From Bacteroides salyersiae WAL 10018 = DSM 18765 = JCM 12988 (GTDB lineage Bacteria > Bacteroidota > Bacteroidia > Bacteroidales > Bacteroidaceae): 64,000 bases of DNA. Location: NCBI RefSeq assembly GCF_000381365.1, contig NZ_KB905466.1:866693-930692 (forward strand), in the 5' to 3' direction. The notes below the pieces were generated by a model. The model was given only the letters and a program-made list of their open reading frames with translations, did no database searches and was not told where the DNA came from. Positions 27,837 to 35,308 of the stretch are shown here, piece by piece; position 1 is the stretch's first letter, and each line of letters starts with the position of its first letter. The position numbers and the translations under genes are program-made.

Positions 27837-28625
27837 ATGAAAAAGTTAGTAATTGTTGGATGCGGACGACTCGCCGATATCGTTGCGGACGCAGTTGTCA
27901 ATGGTTTATTGCCCGAGTATGATTTAACGGGCGTTTATTCGCGTACGGCATCAAAAGCCGAACGTATTGTGACAAAAATGGAAAAACACGGGAAAACATG
28001 CCGTGCATGCGCCACATTGGAAGATTTGTTGGTACTGAAACCGGATTATCTGGTAGAGTCGGCTTCTCCTGCGGCCATGAAAGAGCTCGCCTTGCCGGCA
28101 CTAAAGAACGGTACTTCCATTATTACTCTGTCTATCGGTGCCTTAGCAGACACCGGATTCTATCAGGAAGTGATGAAAACAGCCAAAGCAAACGGTACAC
28201 GTGTATATTTGGTTTCCGGAGCTACCGGAGGATTCGATGTACTGAGAACTGCTTTTTTAATGGGAAATGCCAGTGCACGCTTCTTCAATGAAAAAGGACC
28301 GAATGCATTAAAAGGAACGGCTGTATACGATGATTCCTTGCAATCGGAGCAACGCATAGTATTTTCGGGGAATGCAACGGAAGCAATAGGAATGTTTCCA
28401 ACTAAAGTAAATGTAGCAGTTGCCGCTTCACTTGCTTCGGTAGGACCGGAGAAAATGCAGGTATCCATGCAATCCACACCCGGATTCGTAGGAGACACTC
28501 AAAGGGTAGAAATAAAGAACGACCAAGTGCACGCTGTGATAGATGTATATAGCGCTACATCAGATATTGCAGGGTGGTCGGTTGTGAACACCCTGATCAA
28601 TATTACATCACCCATTGTATTCTGA
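27837..28625 (+). CDS. L-aspartate dehydrogenase-like (NadX family) protein
   Basis: 262 residues. The Rossmann start is KLVIVGCGRLADIVADAVV. Family motifs include PDYLVESASPAAMKELALPA, IITLSIGALADTGFYQEV and VYLVSGATGGFDVL, all typical of L-aspartate dehydrogenases (DUF108). Active members oxidise aspartate to iminoaspartate for NAD synthesis and carry a conserved His in an N-x-H-E motif after the second VNVAVAASLAS helix. Here the matching place reads GDTQRVEIK, so the His seems replaced by Gln and the true substrate may differ. A -7-like TATCTTTG lies only four bases before the ATG. The gene end overlaps the convergent dehydrogenase gene by 18 bases. Confidence 0.78.
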   Translation: MKKLVIVGCGRLADIVADAVVNGLLPEYDLTGVYSRTASKAERIVTKMEKHGKTCRACATLEDLLVLKPDYLVESASPAAMKELALPALKNGTSIITLSIGALADTGFYQEVMKTAKANGTRVYLVSGATGGFDVLRTAFLMGNASARFFNEKGPNALKGTAVYDDSLQSEQRIVFSGNATEAIGMFPTKVNVAVAASLASVGPEKMQVSMQSTPGFVGDTQRVEIKNDQVHAVIDVYSATSDIAGWSVVNTLINITSPIVF

Positions 28626-29492
28626 CAAATTGGCAAGCACCTTTTCGCTCAGGCGGTCAAACGCCTGACGGGTGCGCCCTGTAGACACCTGCATGCAACG
28701 CACATGAGGATGATCGAGAAAACGGGTTCCCCCCAATGCGCCTACCGTATCACAAAAACAAAGGTTATCTCCTTCCAGCCATCCGGCAAAAGCCGCTTCA
28801 TCCCATGCCGGGGACAAACCTGTATTAAACAATATTTTTCTGTTGCCAAGCCGACGGAATTCGGCATCATGTAATAAAACCGTGTTTTTGTTAAGGCAGC
28901 AACACACAACTTCGCTATGGACAAGCAATTCCTCCAATGGCAAGAAACGATATCCTTTTTCTGCGGCATCCTGTTTCACGCTACGGGCATAATAGGTAAT
29001 ATCAGCACCCAGAAAATTCAGAGCATCCGCTATCATCCCGCCGGACTTTCCCAATCCCACGATCCCGACTTTCAATCCGGTGATTTCACGAGCCATCCCG
29101 TCCCACGGTTCCTGGCCAAACCCATGCAAACAACGCACTAATTCGCTGATCACATACTCTACCACTCCTTCATCCCCATAATCACGAATGCCGGTCACAG
29201 TTATCCCCCGCTCATTGGCATAACGGATATCTACATTGGCACTTTCGGGAGAATAGAGCGAACAGCACATACCGATATATTTAACATTCGGGCATTTCTC
29301 CAAAGCCTCCCGAGTAATTCGGGAAGTATAACTCAAAAGAACGGCATCGGCATCACCGATACGGGCAGCCACTTCCTCATCCCCCGCCGGTACATCGGGA
29401 AACAGGATCACTTCCTCTGCAAATGAATACAGTTCTTTTTCTGCTGACGGAACCAGACTCACCGGCTCTATTGCTACAAGTTTATGGAACAT
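28608..29492 (-). CDS. Divergent D-2-hydroxyacid dehydrogenase-like protein
   Basis: 294 residues, slightly short for the family. The NAD-binding motif is GLKVGIVGLGKSGGMIADAL, and the substrate-domain start DADAVLLSYTSRITREALE is typical of phosphoglycerate and lactate dehydrogenases. The usual N-T-x-R-G loop, which holds the catalytic Arg, reads NTGLSPAWDE, so that Arg is missing. The C-terminal part CDTVGALGGTRFLDHPHVRC keeps a His in roughly the right place. It may act on an unusual substrate or have lost redox activity. It is convergent with the aspartate dehydrogenase-like gene and their 3' ends overlap by 18 bases. Upstream, AAAATGAAC-GA-GTTCATTTT (about 29611-29630) is a palindrome that could be an operator. 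Confidence 0.78.
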   Translation of the reverse strand: MFHKLVAIEPVSLVPSAEKELYSFAEEVILFPDVPAGDEEVAARIGDADAVLLSYTSRITREALEKCPNVKYIGMCCSLYSPESANVDIRYANERGITVTGIRDYGDEGVVEYVISELVRCLHGFGQEPWDGMAREITGLKVGIVGLGKSGGMIADALNFLGADITYYARSVKQDAAEKGYRFLPLEELLVHSEVVCCCLNKNTVLLHDAEFRRLGNRKILFNTGLSPAWDEAAFAGWLEGDNLCFCDTVGALGGTRFLDHPHVRCMQVSTGRTRQAFDRLSEKVLANLSEYNG

Positions 29493-29651
29493 AATTATTT
29501 CAATTTGATTTGTGCGGTAAAGTTAATAAAAAGGAACCGGATAAGAAGAACGCCTTGTGATGAATTTCCTTATCTTTGCCCAGAGCGAAGACAAGCCGCA
29601 CCTCGGCATAAAAAATGAACGAGTTCATTTTATTCTGCTCTCGGTTTGCAT

Positions 29652-29659
29652 TATCTTTG
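29652..29659 (+). promoter_or_regulatory. -7 promoter element of mazG
   Basis: TATCTTTG is an exact TAnnTTTG match 53 bases before the mazG ATG at 29712. A T-rich TTTT at 29628-29631 could serve as a weak -33. Confidence 0.5.
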
Positions 29660-29711
29660 CAAGAGATTTCAAATTCTAATATTCTCATATCAAACTCATA
29701 TTTATAAAAAG

Positions 29712-30497
29712 ATGCATTCAAGAAAAGAACAAATGGAAGCTTTCGGACGCTTCCTGGATATACTGGATGAACTACGTGTAAAATGTCCTTGGGACCGAAA
29801 ACAAACCAATAAGAGCTTACGCCCTAACACCATTGAAGAAACTTACGAACTCTGTGATGCCATCATGCGTGATGACAAAAAGGAAATATGTAAAGAATTG
29901 GGAGATGTACTGCTACATGTCGCCTTTTATGCCAAGATAGGATCGGAAACAGGAGATTTCGATATCAAAGATGTGTGCGACCGGCTTTGTGAGAAACTGA
30001 TCTTCCGCCATCCTCATGTATTCGGAGAAGTAAAAGCCGATACAGCCGGACAGGTGTCTGAAAACTGGGAACAACTGAAACTAAAAGAAAAGGATGGAAA
30101 CAAAACTGTGCTCAGTGGTGTACCGTCTGCTTTACCTTCACTTATAAAAGCCTATCGCATACAGGATAAAGCCCGGAATGTAGGGTTTGACTGGGAAGAA
30201 AAGGAACAAGTATGGGATAAGGTAAAAGAGGAAATTGCCGAATTCCAAGTGGAAGTAGCCAATATGGATAAGGAAAAAGCAGAAGCCGAATTCGGGGATG
30301 TAATGTTTAGTCTTATCAATGCCGCCCGCCTATATAAGATCAATCCGGATAATGCACTGGAACTTACCAACCAGAAATTCATCCGCCGTTTCAATTATCT
30401 GGAGGAACATACCATTAAAGAGGGAAAAAACCTTAAAGACATGTCATTGGAAGAAATGGATGCAATCTGGAACGAAGCAAAAAAGAAAGGATTATGA
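29712..30497 (+). CDS. mazG: Nucleoside triphosphate pyrophosphohydrolase MazG
   Basis: 261 residues from the ATG at 29712; open sequence upstream to 29646 lies in the promoter region and is excluded. There are two MazG domains. The first has LRVKCPWDRKQTNKSLRPNT and EETYELCDAIMRDDKKEICK followed by E-L-G-D-V. The second has WDKVKEEIAEFQVEVANMDK and EAEFGDVMFSLINAARLYK. The E-E-x-x-E and E-x-x-D motifs bind Mg2+. The enzyme removes pyrophosphate from non-canonical or excess NTPs and, in E. coli, dampens ppGpp signalling. The length is that of E. coli MazG. No toxin-antitoxin genes are nearby. Confidence 0.95.
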   Translation: MHSRKEQMEAFGRFLDILDELRVKCPWDRKQTNKSLRPNTIEETYELCDAIMRDDKKEICKELGDVLLHVAFYAKIGSETGDFDIKDVCDRLCEKLIFRHPHVFGEVKADTAGQVSENWEQLKLKEKDGNKTVLSGVPSALPSLIKAYRIQDKARNVGFDWEEKEQVWDKVKEEIAEFQVEVANMDKEKAEAEFGDVMFSLINAARLYKINPDNALELTNQKFIRRFNYLEEHTIKEGKNLKDMSLEEMDAIWNEAKKKGL

Positions 30498-30501
30498 TAA
30501 A

Positions 30502-30650
30502 TAATGTGCCAATTGAGCAATGTGCCAATATGCCAATGAAAGAATGCTTTAAATAATGTGCCAATTGGGCAATGTGTCAATGTGCCAATTATCCTGTGGA
30601 AACATAGCGCAGCTAATTGGCATATTGGCACATTGTCATATTGGCACATT
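30502..30650. repeat. Intergenic inverted array of TGTGCCAAT units
   Basis: The left arm repeats AATGTGCCAAT-like units five to six times and the right arm repeats ATTGGCACATT-like units. A 19-bp stretch (30519-30537) is the perfect reverse complement of 30616-30634. A unique core of about 35 bases, ATCCTGTGGAAACATAGCGC, sits between. The right arm runs into the stop codon of the next gene at 30649. The design mirrors the arrays at 11271 and 21968 although the unit differs. Confidence 0.78.
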
Positions 30651-31086
30651 ATTTCTTCGCTTTTTTCAGTAACTCCTTATGAAAACGCATTTCGGCTTTC
30701 TGTACCATATAAATCTTCTTATTTGATAGAATTTTCTTATATTTCTCATAATAGGTTCTTTCCAACTGATCCGAAGCGATACGGGCATCGTACACTCCTT
30801 CCATTATTTCAGCATATTGAGCCTCTGTTGTCTTATCGTCTTTTCCTTTGCGAATCAAGCCCCAAGCTTTATCATTCAATGCTTTCTTTTTATCCTGAAG
30901 CTCAAAGTATACAGGAAAGAATTTTGCAGCTTCTTCTTTGGTCAAACCTGCCTTCTCAATGATAAACGCTTTTTGTTTGGCACGGAATTCCTCAGGCGAC
31001 AAGCGTTCTTGATTACATCCATCCACCGCCCAAATCAAAGGAGAAAAACCACAAATAATAAACAGCAGAATTATCAGTCTTTTCAT
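30649..31086 (-). CDS. Spy/CpxP-like periplasmic protein
   Basis: 145 residues with a signal peptide (MKRLIILLFIICGFSPLIWA). The mature protein is helical and charged: RLSPEEFRAKQKAFIIEKAG, LTKEEAAKFFPVYFELQDKK and ILSNKKIYMVQKAEMRFHKE. The two L-T/S-x-x-x-A/V segments are reminiscent of the LTxxQ motifs of Spy/CpxP chaperones, though the match is loose. It is the last gene of a leftward set behind an ECF sigma factor and a small membrane protein, a setting typical of envelope-stress modules in Bacteroides. It ends inside the tandem repeat element. Confidence 0.62.
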   Translation of the reverse strand: MKRLIILLFIICGFSPLIWAVDGCNQERLSPEEFRAKQKAFIIEKAGLTKEEAAKFFPVYFELQDKKKALNDKAWGLIRKGKDDKTTEAQYAEIMEGVYDARIASDQLERTYYEKYKKILSNKKIYMVQKAEMRFHKELLKKAKK

Positions 31087-31111
31087 TTCTATAAAATCAA
31101 TTTAGTTTATT

Positions 31112-31519
31112 TTATTCCACACTGGCATCAGTGAGATATACATACAACGAATAATCATCCATCATCGATCCTTCGAGCACCGCGTTGATATACTCGTCGG
31201 CATCGCTGTCAACTTCTACTGCTTCAATAGATGCTGTTTCAGTAGTTTCAGGCTTATAGTTTACAGAGGCCACACGAATAATAAGTGCCGCTCCGACAAA
31301 CATGGCTGCCATATAAAAAAGTGGTTTCAATTTATCCCACTTCGTTGGTTCTTTCACTTCAAAGGCAGGTTGTTTTTGCTCGGGAAGCTTGTCCATAACT
31401 TCTGAAGTAAGATTTTCAAAGTAACCTTCGGGTACTTTAAAAGCATTCCCCGTGCCCACTTTCCTCAATATTTCATCTTCTTCTTTCATATAATCTTCTC
31501 CTCTCTTTTTCTTAGACAT
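31112..31519 (-). CDS. Small single-pass membrane protein, putative anti-sigma factor
   Basis: 135 residues with a cytoplasmic N-terminal part (KVPEGYFENLTSEVMDKLPE), one membrane segment (FYMAAMFVGAALIIRVASV) and an acidic periplasmic tail. A start at 31489 (MKEEDEIL) is also possible. The F-x-V-P-x-G-Y-F-E-x-L motif is common in Bacteroidales proteins encoded just after ECF sigma genes. It lies 17 bases downstream of the sigma gene. An anti-sigma role is inferred from position and topology; there is no zinc-binding anti-sigma motif. Confidence 0.62.
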   Translation of the reverse strand: MSKKKRGEDYMKEEDEILRKVGTGNAFKVPEGYFENLTSEVMDKLPEQKQPAFEVKEPTKWDKLKPLFYMAAMFVGAALIIRVASVNYKPETTETASIEAVEVDSDADEYINAVLEGSMMDDYSLYVYLTDASVE

Positions 31520-31536
31520 TGAATGATTTAAAAGGT

Positions 31537-32088
31537 TTAATCGATCCCTTCCAAAAACTTTTCGATTTTCTTCACCGCGTGATGATAAGATGCTTTCAAG
31601 GCACCGACGGATGTTCCGAAGATATCCGACATCTCTTCATATTTCATTTCCTGATAATATTTCAGATTGAAAACCATACGCTGTTTCTCCGGCAAAGACA
31701 ACAAAGCCTTTTGCAACATCAATTGTGCCTGGTCGCCCGAGAAATAAGGATCGCTCTCCAGCCTCTGGACAACTGCTGCTTCCGGATCGTCAATGGCTAC
31801 GGTATTCATGGCACGTTGCTTATTCAGAAAAGTAATACATTCGTTTAAGGCGATACGATAGAGCCAGGTGGAAAGCTTCGCTTCCGCCCGGAAATAATCA
31901 ATATTCATCCATGCCTTGACAAACGTATTCTGAAGCAAGTCGTTCGCATCATCGTGAGAAAGCACCATCCGCCGGATTTGCCAGTACAACTGTTCGCTAT
32001 ATTGCGACACAATCATCTCAAATCCTTTCCGCTGTGTACTCTCATCCTGAAGGAGCAACAAAACCTCTCGTTCATTATAAGGGTTCAT
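31537..32088 (-). CDS. RNA polymerase ECF sigma factor
   Basis: 183 residues. Region 2 runs from FEMIVSQYSEQLYWQIRRMV through DDANDLLQNTFVKAW and STWLYRIALNECITF. Region 4 is LPEKQRMVFNLKYYQEMKYE followed by the recognition helix SVGALKASYHHAVKKIEKF. Start and length fit the RpoE-like family. It lies 14 bases after the L,D-transpeptidase gene and 17 bases before the putative anti-sigma gene, pointing to one operon. It probably directs RNA polymerase to its own and other envelope genes. Confidence 0.93.
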   Translation of the reverse strand: MNPYNEREVLLLLQDESTQRKGFEMIVSQYSEQLYWQIRRMVLSHDDANDLLQNTFVKAWMNIDYFRAEAKLSTWLYRIALNECITFLNKQRAMNTVAIDDPEAAVVQRLESDPYFSGDQAQLMLQKALLSLPEKQRMVFNLKYYQEMKYEEMSDIFGTSVGALKASYHHAVKKIEKFLEGID

Positions 32089-32102
32089 AAGGTTATTAGT
32101 AT

Positions 32103-33920
32103 TCAGTATGTTATGTTTTTATGGTTCAATTTATTCAATGCTTCAAGTAAAGGAGCATCGTATTTATAGATATCATCACAGTAACTGAGCTGCCCGGCGG
32201 CATCCAGATACATTGTCTGATAATCCAGATACACAGGAACAGACTCCTTCAAACTATAATGTTTGAGTTCCCGATACGCCTGGCTGCGAGTCAGTTTCTT
32301 TCCTTCATCGCTTTTCGGTGCTATATCCATTGCGATCCGTATGCGGTCTTCCAGCAGTTCATCGGGTTCTTTCAACAGAAAGAATGCAAAATCCAATGCT
32401 TTCTCCAATCTCACACAGCCATGACTCACAGCACGATTAGCTCTGGCAAATGTTCGCCGGGAAGGTGTATCGTGCAGATAGACAGCAAAAGAATTAGGAA
32501 AACGAAAAATAATACGGCCCAATGAATTACCTTCTTTATTATCCTGTTTTACAGTAAAAGGAACACCTGCCTTGTATTTAGACCATTTTATATCACGAGG
32601 GTTTACCCGAACTCCGTTTTTATCGTATACTTTCATACGATTTCGGGTAAAATAAGTCGTATCACGAAGGTAAGACGGAATGATTTCCTTACGTATGATA
32701 TTCTGGGGAACATTCCAATACGGATTTAATTCCATATAATAAATCCGGCTGGAAAGCAAAGGTGTCTTATTTCTTACTGAACCGCAACAAGTACGCATTT
32801 CAAGAATAGAATCAGTTTCTTCATTAAATGCCTGAAGCATGCAAGCCGCCACATTGACAAAGACGTATTTAGTTCCTTTCTCCAATGCATACTGCCAACG
32901 GGCACGCTCCATATTGATATGCAGCAGATCTTTGTAATAAGAAAAAGGATGATTCAAATAGCGAATGGTATAAGTACCGATTGAATGATCAGTAGCCAAG
33001 CGGTTGTTTATCCGAAAGCGGTTGACAGCTTCCAGCAAAGCAGGAGTCAACACATTCTCTATGGAATCCGAATCCTGTTGCAGTTCTCCCGTTTGCAAAA
33101 GCCTTTGTGCTATCAACGGTACAATCCGGTGTCTCTCTCCTACTTTCAATAATGTATCACCAATAAGAGGAATCGGCTCGAACTCAAATTCACCTAAAGA
33201 ATCCAGACGATCCGACTCTTTCTGCAAACTCAAATAGAACCGGGAAGACGGCTGAACCTGACGAAAAGCGGAACAGGCATCTTGTTTTAACCTATCCAAT
33301 GCTCCTTGCGCAAACTCCTTATCACATTTCTTCAACGGAATAAGAGATACATCTTCTTTCTTCGATTTCGTAATTGCCAGTTTACGGACATCGGAAGCCT
33401 TTTCTTCCAGATTGTTCAGGATTTCGGAAGGAGAAAGAAAACCGAATGCAAGCCCACAAGCATAATGTAAATAGGAAGCCGTCAATCGATATTCCAGACC
33501 AGCCAATAAATGGTTGACACTCTTTTCGTTCAACTGCAAAGAACGAAAACGTTCCAGATCACTGCGCATACCGGAAACAGCAAAAAGTTCGGGATTTATA
33601 CCGTGGCGATAAGAATTCTCCAACCAATAAAGCAAGGAGTCCGTACGTGAACCGATTTCATCTCCGAACCAGATCAGGGTATCATTAGCAGTATAATATT
33701 CGGTAACGACCGAATCCCAAACAGCAGTATCACGGACGGCCGACAGATTCATACGGATATACCGGCGAATACTATCGGAATTTATCAAATAAGCAGGATT
33801 TACCAATTCATGAAAGGAAGACAAAGCAAGAGCTTCCAAAGTTTTCGGTTCCTTTTGCTTTTTGCAAGCAGACAATGCAACGAGCAGAATAAAAAAGCTT
33901 AATAATATCCGCTTCATCAT
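32103..33920 (-). CDS. L,D-transpeptidase (YcbB/YkuD type) lipoprotein
   Basis: 605 residues. The lipobox is LLVALSACKKQ. A scaffold region and a peptidoglycan-binding-like part lead to the YkuD catalytic domain. Its active site is the pattern H-D-T-P-S-R-R followed by ANRAVSHGCVRLEKALDFAF, with the nucleophilic Cys in S-H-G-C-x-R. Upstream, YVFVNVAACMLQAF is the typical first strand. Relatives such as E. coli LdtD (YcbB) make 3-3 cross-links in peptidoglycan. It lies directly upstream of the ECF sigma gene and seven bases after a small sorting-domain protein gene, suggesting control by envelope stress. Confidence 0.9.
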   Translation of the reverse strand: MMKRILLSFFILLVALSACKKQKEPKTLEALALSSFHELVNPAYLINSDSIRRYIRMNLSAVRDTAVWDSVVTEYYTANDTLIWFGDEIGSRTDSLLYWLENSYRHGINPELFAVSGMRSDLERFRSLQLNEKSVNHLLAGLEYRLTASYLHYACGLAFGFLSPSEILNNLEEKASDVRKLAITKSKKEDVSLIPLKKCDKEFAQGALDRLKQDACSAFRQVQPSSRFYLSLQKESDRLDSLGEFEFEPIPLIGDTLLKVGERHRIVPLIAQRLLQTGELQQDSDSIENVLTPALLEAVNRFRINNRLATDHSIGTYTIRYLNHPFSYYKDLLHINMERARWQYALEKGTKYVFVNVAACMLQAFNEETDSILEMRTCCGSVRNKTPLLSSRIYYMELNPYWNVPQNIIRKEIIPSYLRDTTYFTRNRMKVYDKNGVRVNPRDIKWSKYKAGVPFTVKQDNKEGNSLGRIIFRFPNSFAVYLHDTPSRRTFARANRAVSHGCVRLEKALDFAFFLLKEPDELLEDRIRIAMDIAPKSDEGKKLTRSQAYRELKHYSLKESVPVYLDYQTMYLDAAGQLSYCDDIYKYDAPLLEALNKLNHKNITY

Positions 33921-33927
33921 CCGCTCT

Positions 33928-34239
33928 TTATTTTATTACTACTTTCCGGACCGTATCGCCTACTTTAAAAATATAATATCCTTTAGGCAAGTTCAAAGTA
34001 ACTGTTTTATCGGCTGTATCAATACGTACAGACGTAATCTTTACTCCGAGAATATCATATACTTCCATCGTTGAACCCGGAGTAGCATTCTGAACACGGA
34101 TCGTTGTTCCGGACACGGTAATAGTAAGAGAAACCGGCTCATGTTGAACCGTCTCCACCTTTCGTCCGTCCTGTGCCATCACAGAAGAAAAAGACAAAAG
34201 AGCCAAAACCAAGAAAAAGTATAAAAATAACCTTTTCAT
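33928..34239 (-). CDS. Small secreted protein made of a T9SS-type-A-like sorting domain
   Basis: 103 residues from the ATG at 34239, with a signal peptide (LFLYFFLVLALLSFSSVMAQ). What remains is about 80 residues shaped like a type IX secretion C-terminal domain: TIRVQNATPGSTMEVYDILG, then LNLPKGYYIFKVG and the end RKVVIK. Gut Bacteroides are thought to lack the type IX apparatus, so the domain probably does something else, such as folding or surface attachment. Seven bases separate it from the L,D-transpeptidase gene. Confidence 0.78.
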   Translation of the reverse strand: MKRLFLYFFLVLALLSFSSVMAQDGRKVETVQHEPVSLTITVSGTTIRVQNATPGSTMEVYDILGVKITSVRIDTADKTVTLNLPKGYYIFKVGDTVRKVVIK

Positions 34240-34321
34240 CTGATGCGCATATGAATCTATTTTATTCTCTACAAATATACGTTGTTCCATTCTATAAAAC
34301 AAACTTTGCCCCCGAAAGTTG

Positions 34322-35236
34322 CTATAGATTAATACAGAGATTCTCTTTTGCCAAAATCGTAGAAGGGAAGATGGCAGCAGCCTCATCCAGCAACACCTGT
34401 TCATTTTCATAGCGGGCAGAGAAATGCCCAATGACAAGTTGTTTCACCTCTGCATCCAAGGCAATCTGAGCCGCTTGAGCAGCAGTCGTATGGAAAGTCT
34501 CTTTTGCACGGGCCGACTCTGTCTGTGCAAAAGTTGCTTCATGAAACAATAAGTCCACTCCGGAAATCTGTTGAACTATTTCTTTCCGATAAATCGTATC
34601 AGAACAATATGCATAGCGTCTGGGTGGAGCAGAAGGTCTTGTCAAGCGTGAATTTGCAATAACATCCCCTTCCAGAGTTACAAAATCTTCACCATTCTTA
34701 ATACGATTCAATTCATATACAGGCACTTGATAGAAATCTATCATTTCGCGAATAATATGATTGGGACGAGGTTTTTCAGCAAATAAAAAGCCACAGCAAG
34801 GAATGCGGTGTTGTAAAGGAATAGTCGTAACCGCTACTGAACGGTCTTCGTAAATCACACTGGGTTCTTTCGTTGCAAACTCATGAAAAACGACCCGATA
34901 ACTCATGTTCTTACAGAAGAAAGCCAACAACGGAGAAAATAGTTCCTCAAGTCCCTTAGGAGCATGAATATGCAATTCGGCTGTACGCCCGAGCAGTCCG
35001 AAAGTCGAGATAAGCCCAAGCAAGCCGAAGCAATGATCACCATGCAAATGTGAGATAAAAATATGATTCAAGCGCGAAAACTTCAACCGGGACTTACGAA
35101 GCTGCATCTGTGCCCCCTCGCCACAGTCTATCATAAAAAGTTTATCACGCAGGTTTATCACTTGTGAAGTTGAAAAATGCCGTGTAGTAGGTAGCGCAGA
35201 GCCACATCCCAATATATGTAATTCAAATCTCTCCAT
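34322..35236 (-). CDS. rnz: Ribonuclease Z
   Basis: 304 residues from the ATG at 35236 (MERFELHILGCGSALPTTRH). An upstream GTG at 35245 is excluded because it lies inside the -7 promoter element. The metallo-beta-lactamase core has FMIDCGEGAQMQLRKS and the zinc motif FISHLHGDHCFGLLGLISTF. Further ligands are in LLFHEATFAQTE and QLVIGHFSARY. The enzyme trims 3' ends of tRNA precursors. The length matches bacterial RNase Z. It lies downstream of rpsA behind a terminator and has its own promoter. Confidence 0.95.
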   Translation of the reverse strand: MERFELHILGCGSALPTTRHFSTSQVINLRDKLFMIDCGEGAQMQLRKSRLKFSRLNHIFISHLHGDHCFGLLGLISTFGLLGRTAELHIHAPKGLEELFSPLLAFFCKNMSYRVVFHEFATKEPSVIYEDRSVAVTTIPLQHRIPCCGFLFAEKPRPNHIIREMIDFYQVPVYELNRIKNGEDFVTLEGDVIANSRLTRPSAPPRRYAYCSDTIYRKEIVQQISGVDLLFHEATFAQTESARAKETFHTTAAQAAQIALDAEVKQLVIGHFSARYENEQVLLDEAAAIFPSTILAKENLCINL

Positions 35237-35244
35237 AACGGACA

Positions 35245-35252
35245 CAAAGATA
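35245..35252 (-). promoter_or_regulatory. -7 promoter element of rnz
   Basis: The minus strand reads TATCTTTG, an exact match, nine bases before the ATG at 35236 and just after the rpsA terminator. Confidence 0.55.
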
Positions 35253-35258
35253 AAGAAA

Positions 35259-35286
35259 AAAGGGTATCAGCATGCTGATACCCTTT
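35259..35286 (-). terminator. rpsA terminator
   Basis: A perfect 28-base palindrome (GGGTATCAGC and its complement, flanked by AAA and TTT) is followed leftwards by more T on the minus strand. It lies 22 bases after the rpsA stop. Confidence 0.92.
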
Positions 35287-35308
35287 CTAAAAATATATTG
35301 GAAAAGAA

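Noticed and set aside
30558..30962. A 134-codon plus-strand frame
   Set aside because: It starts in the tandem repeat array and runs antisense through the Spy-like gene.
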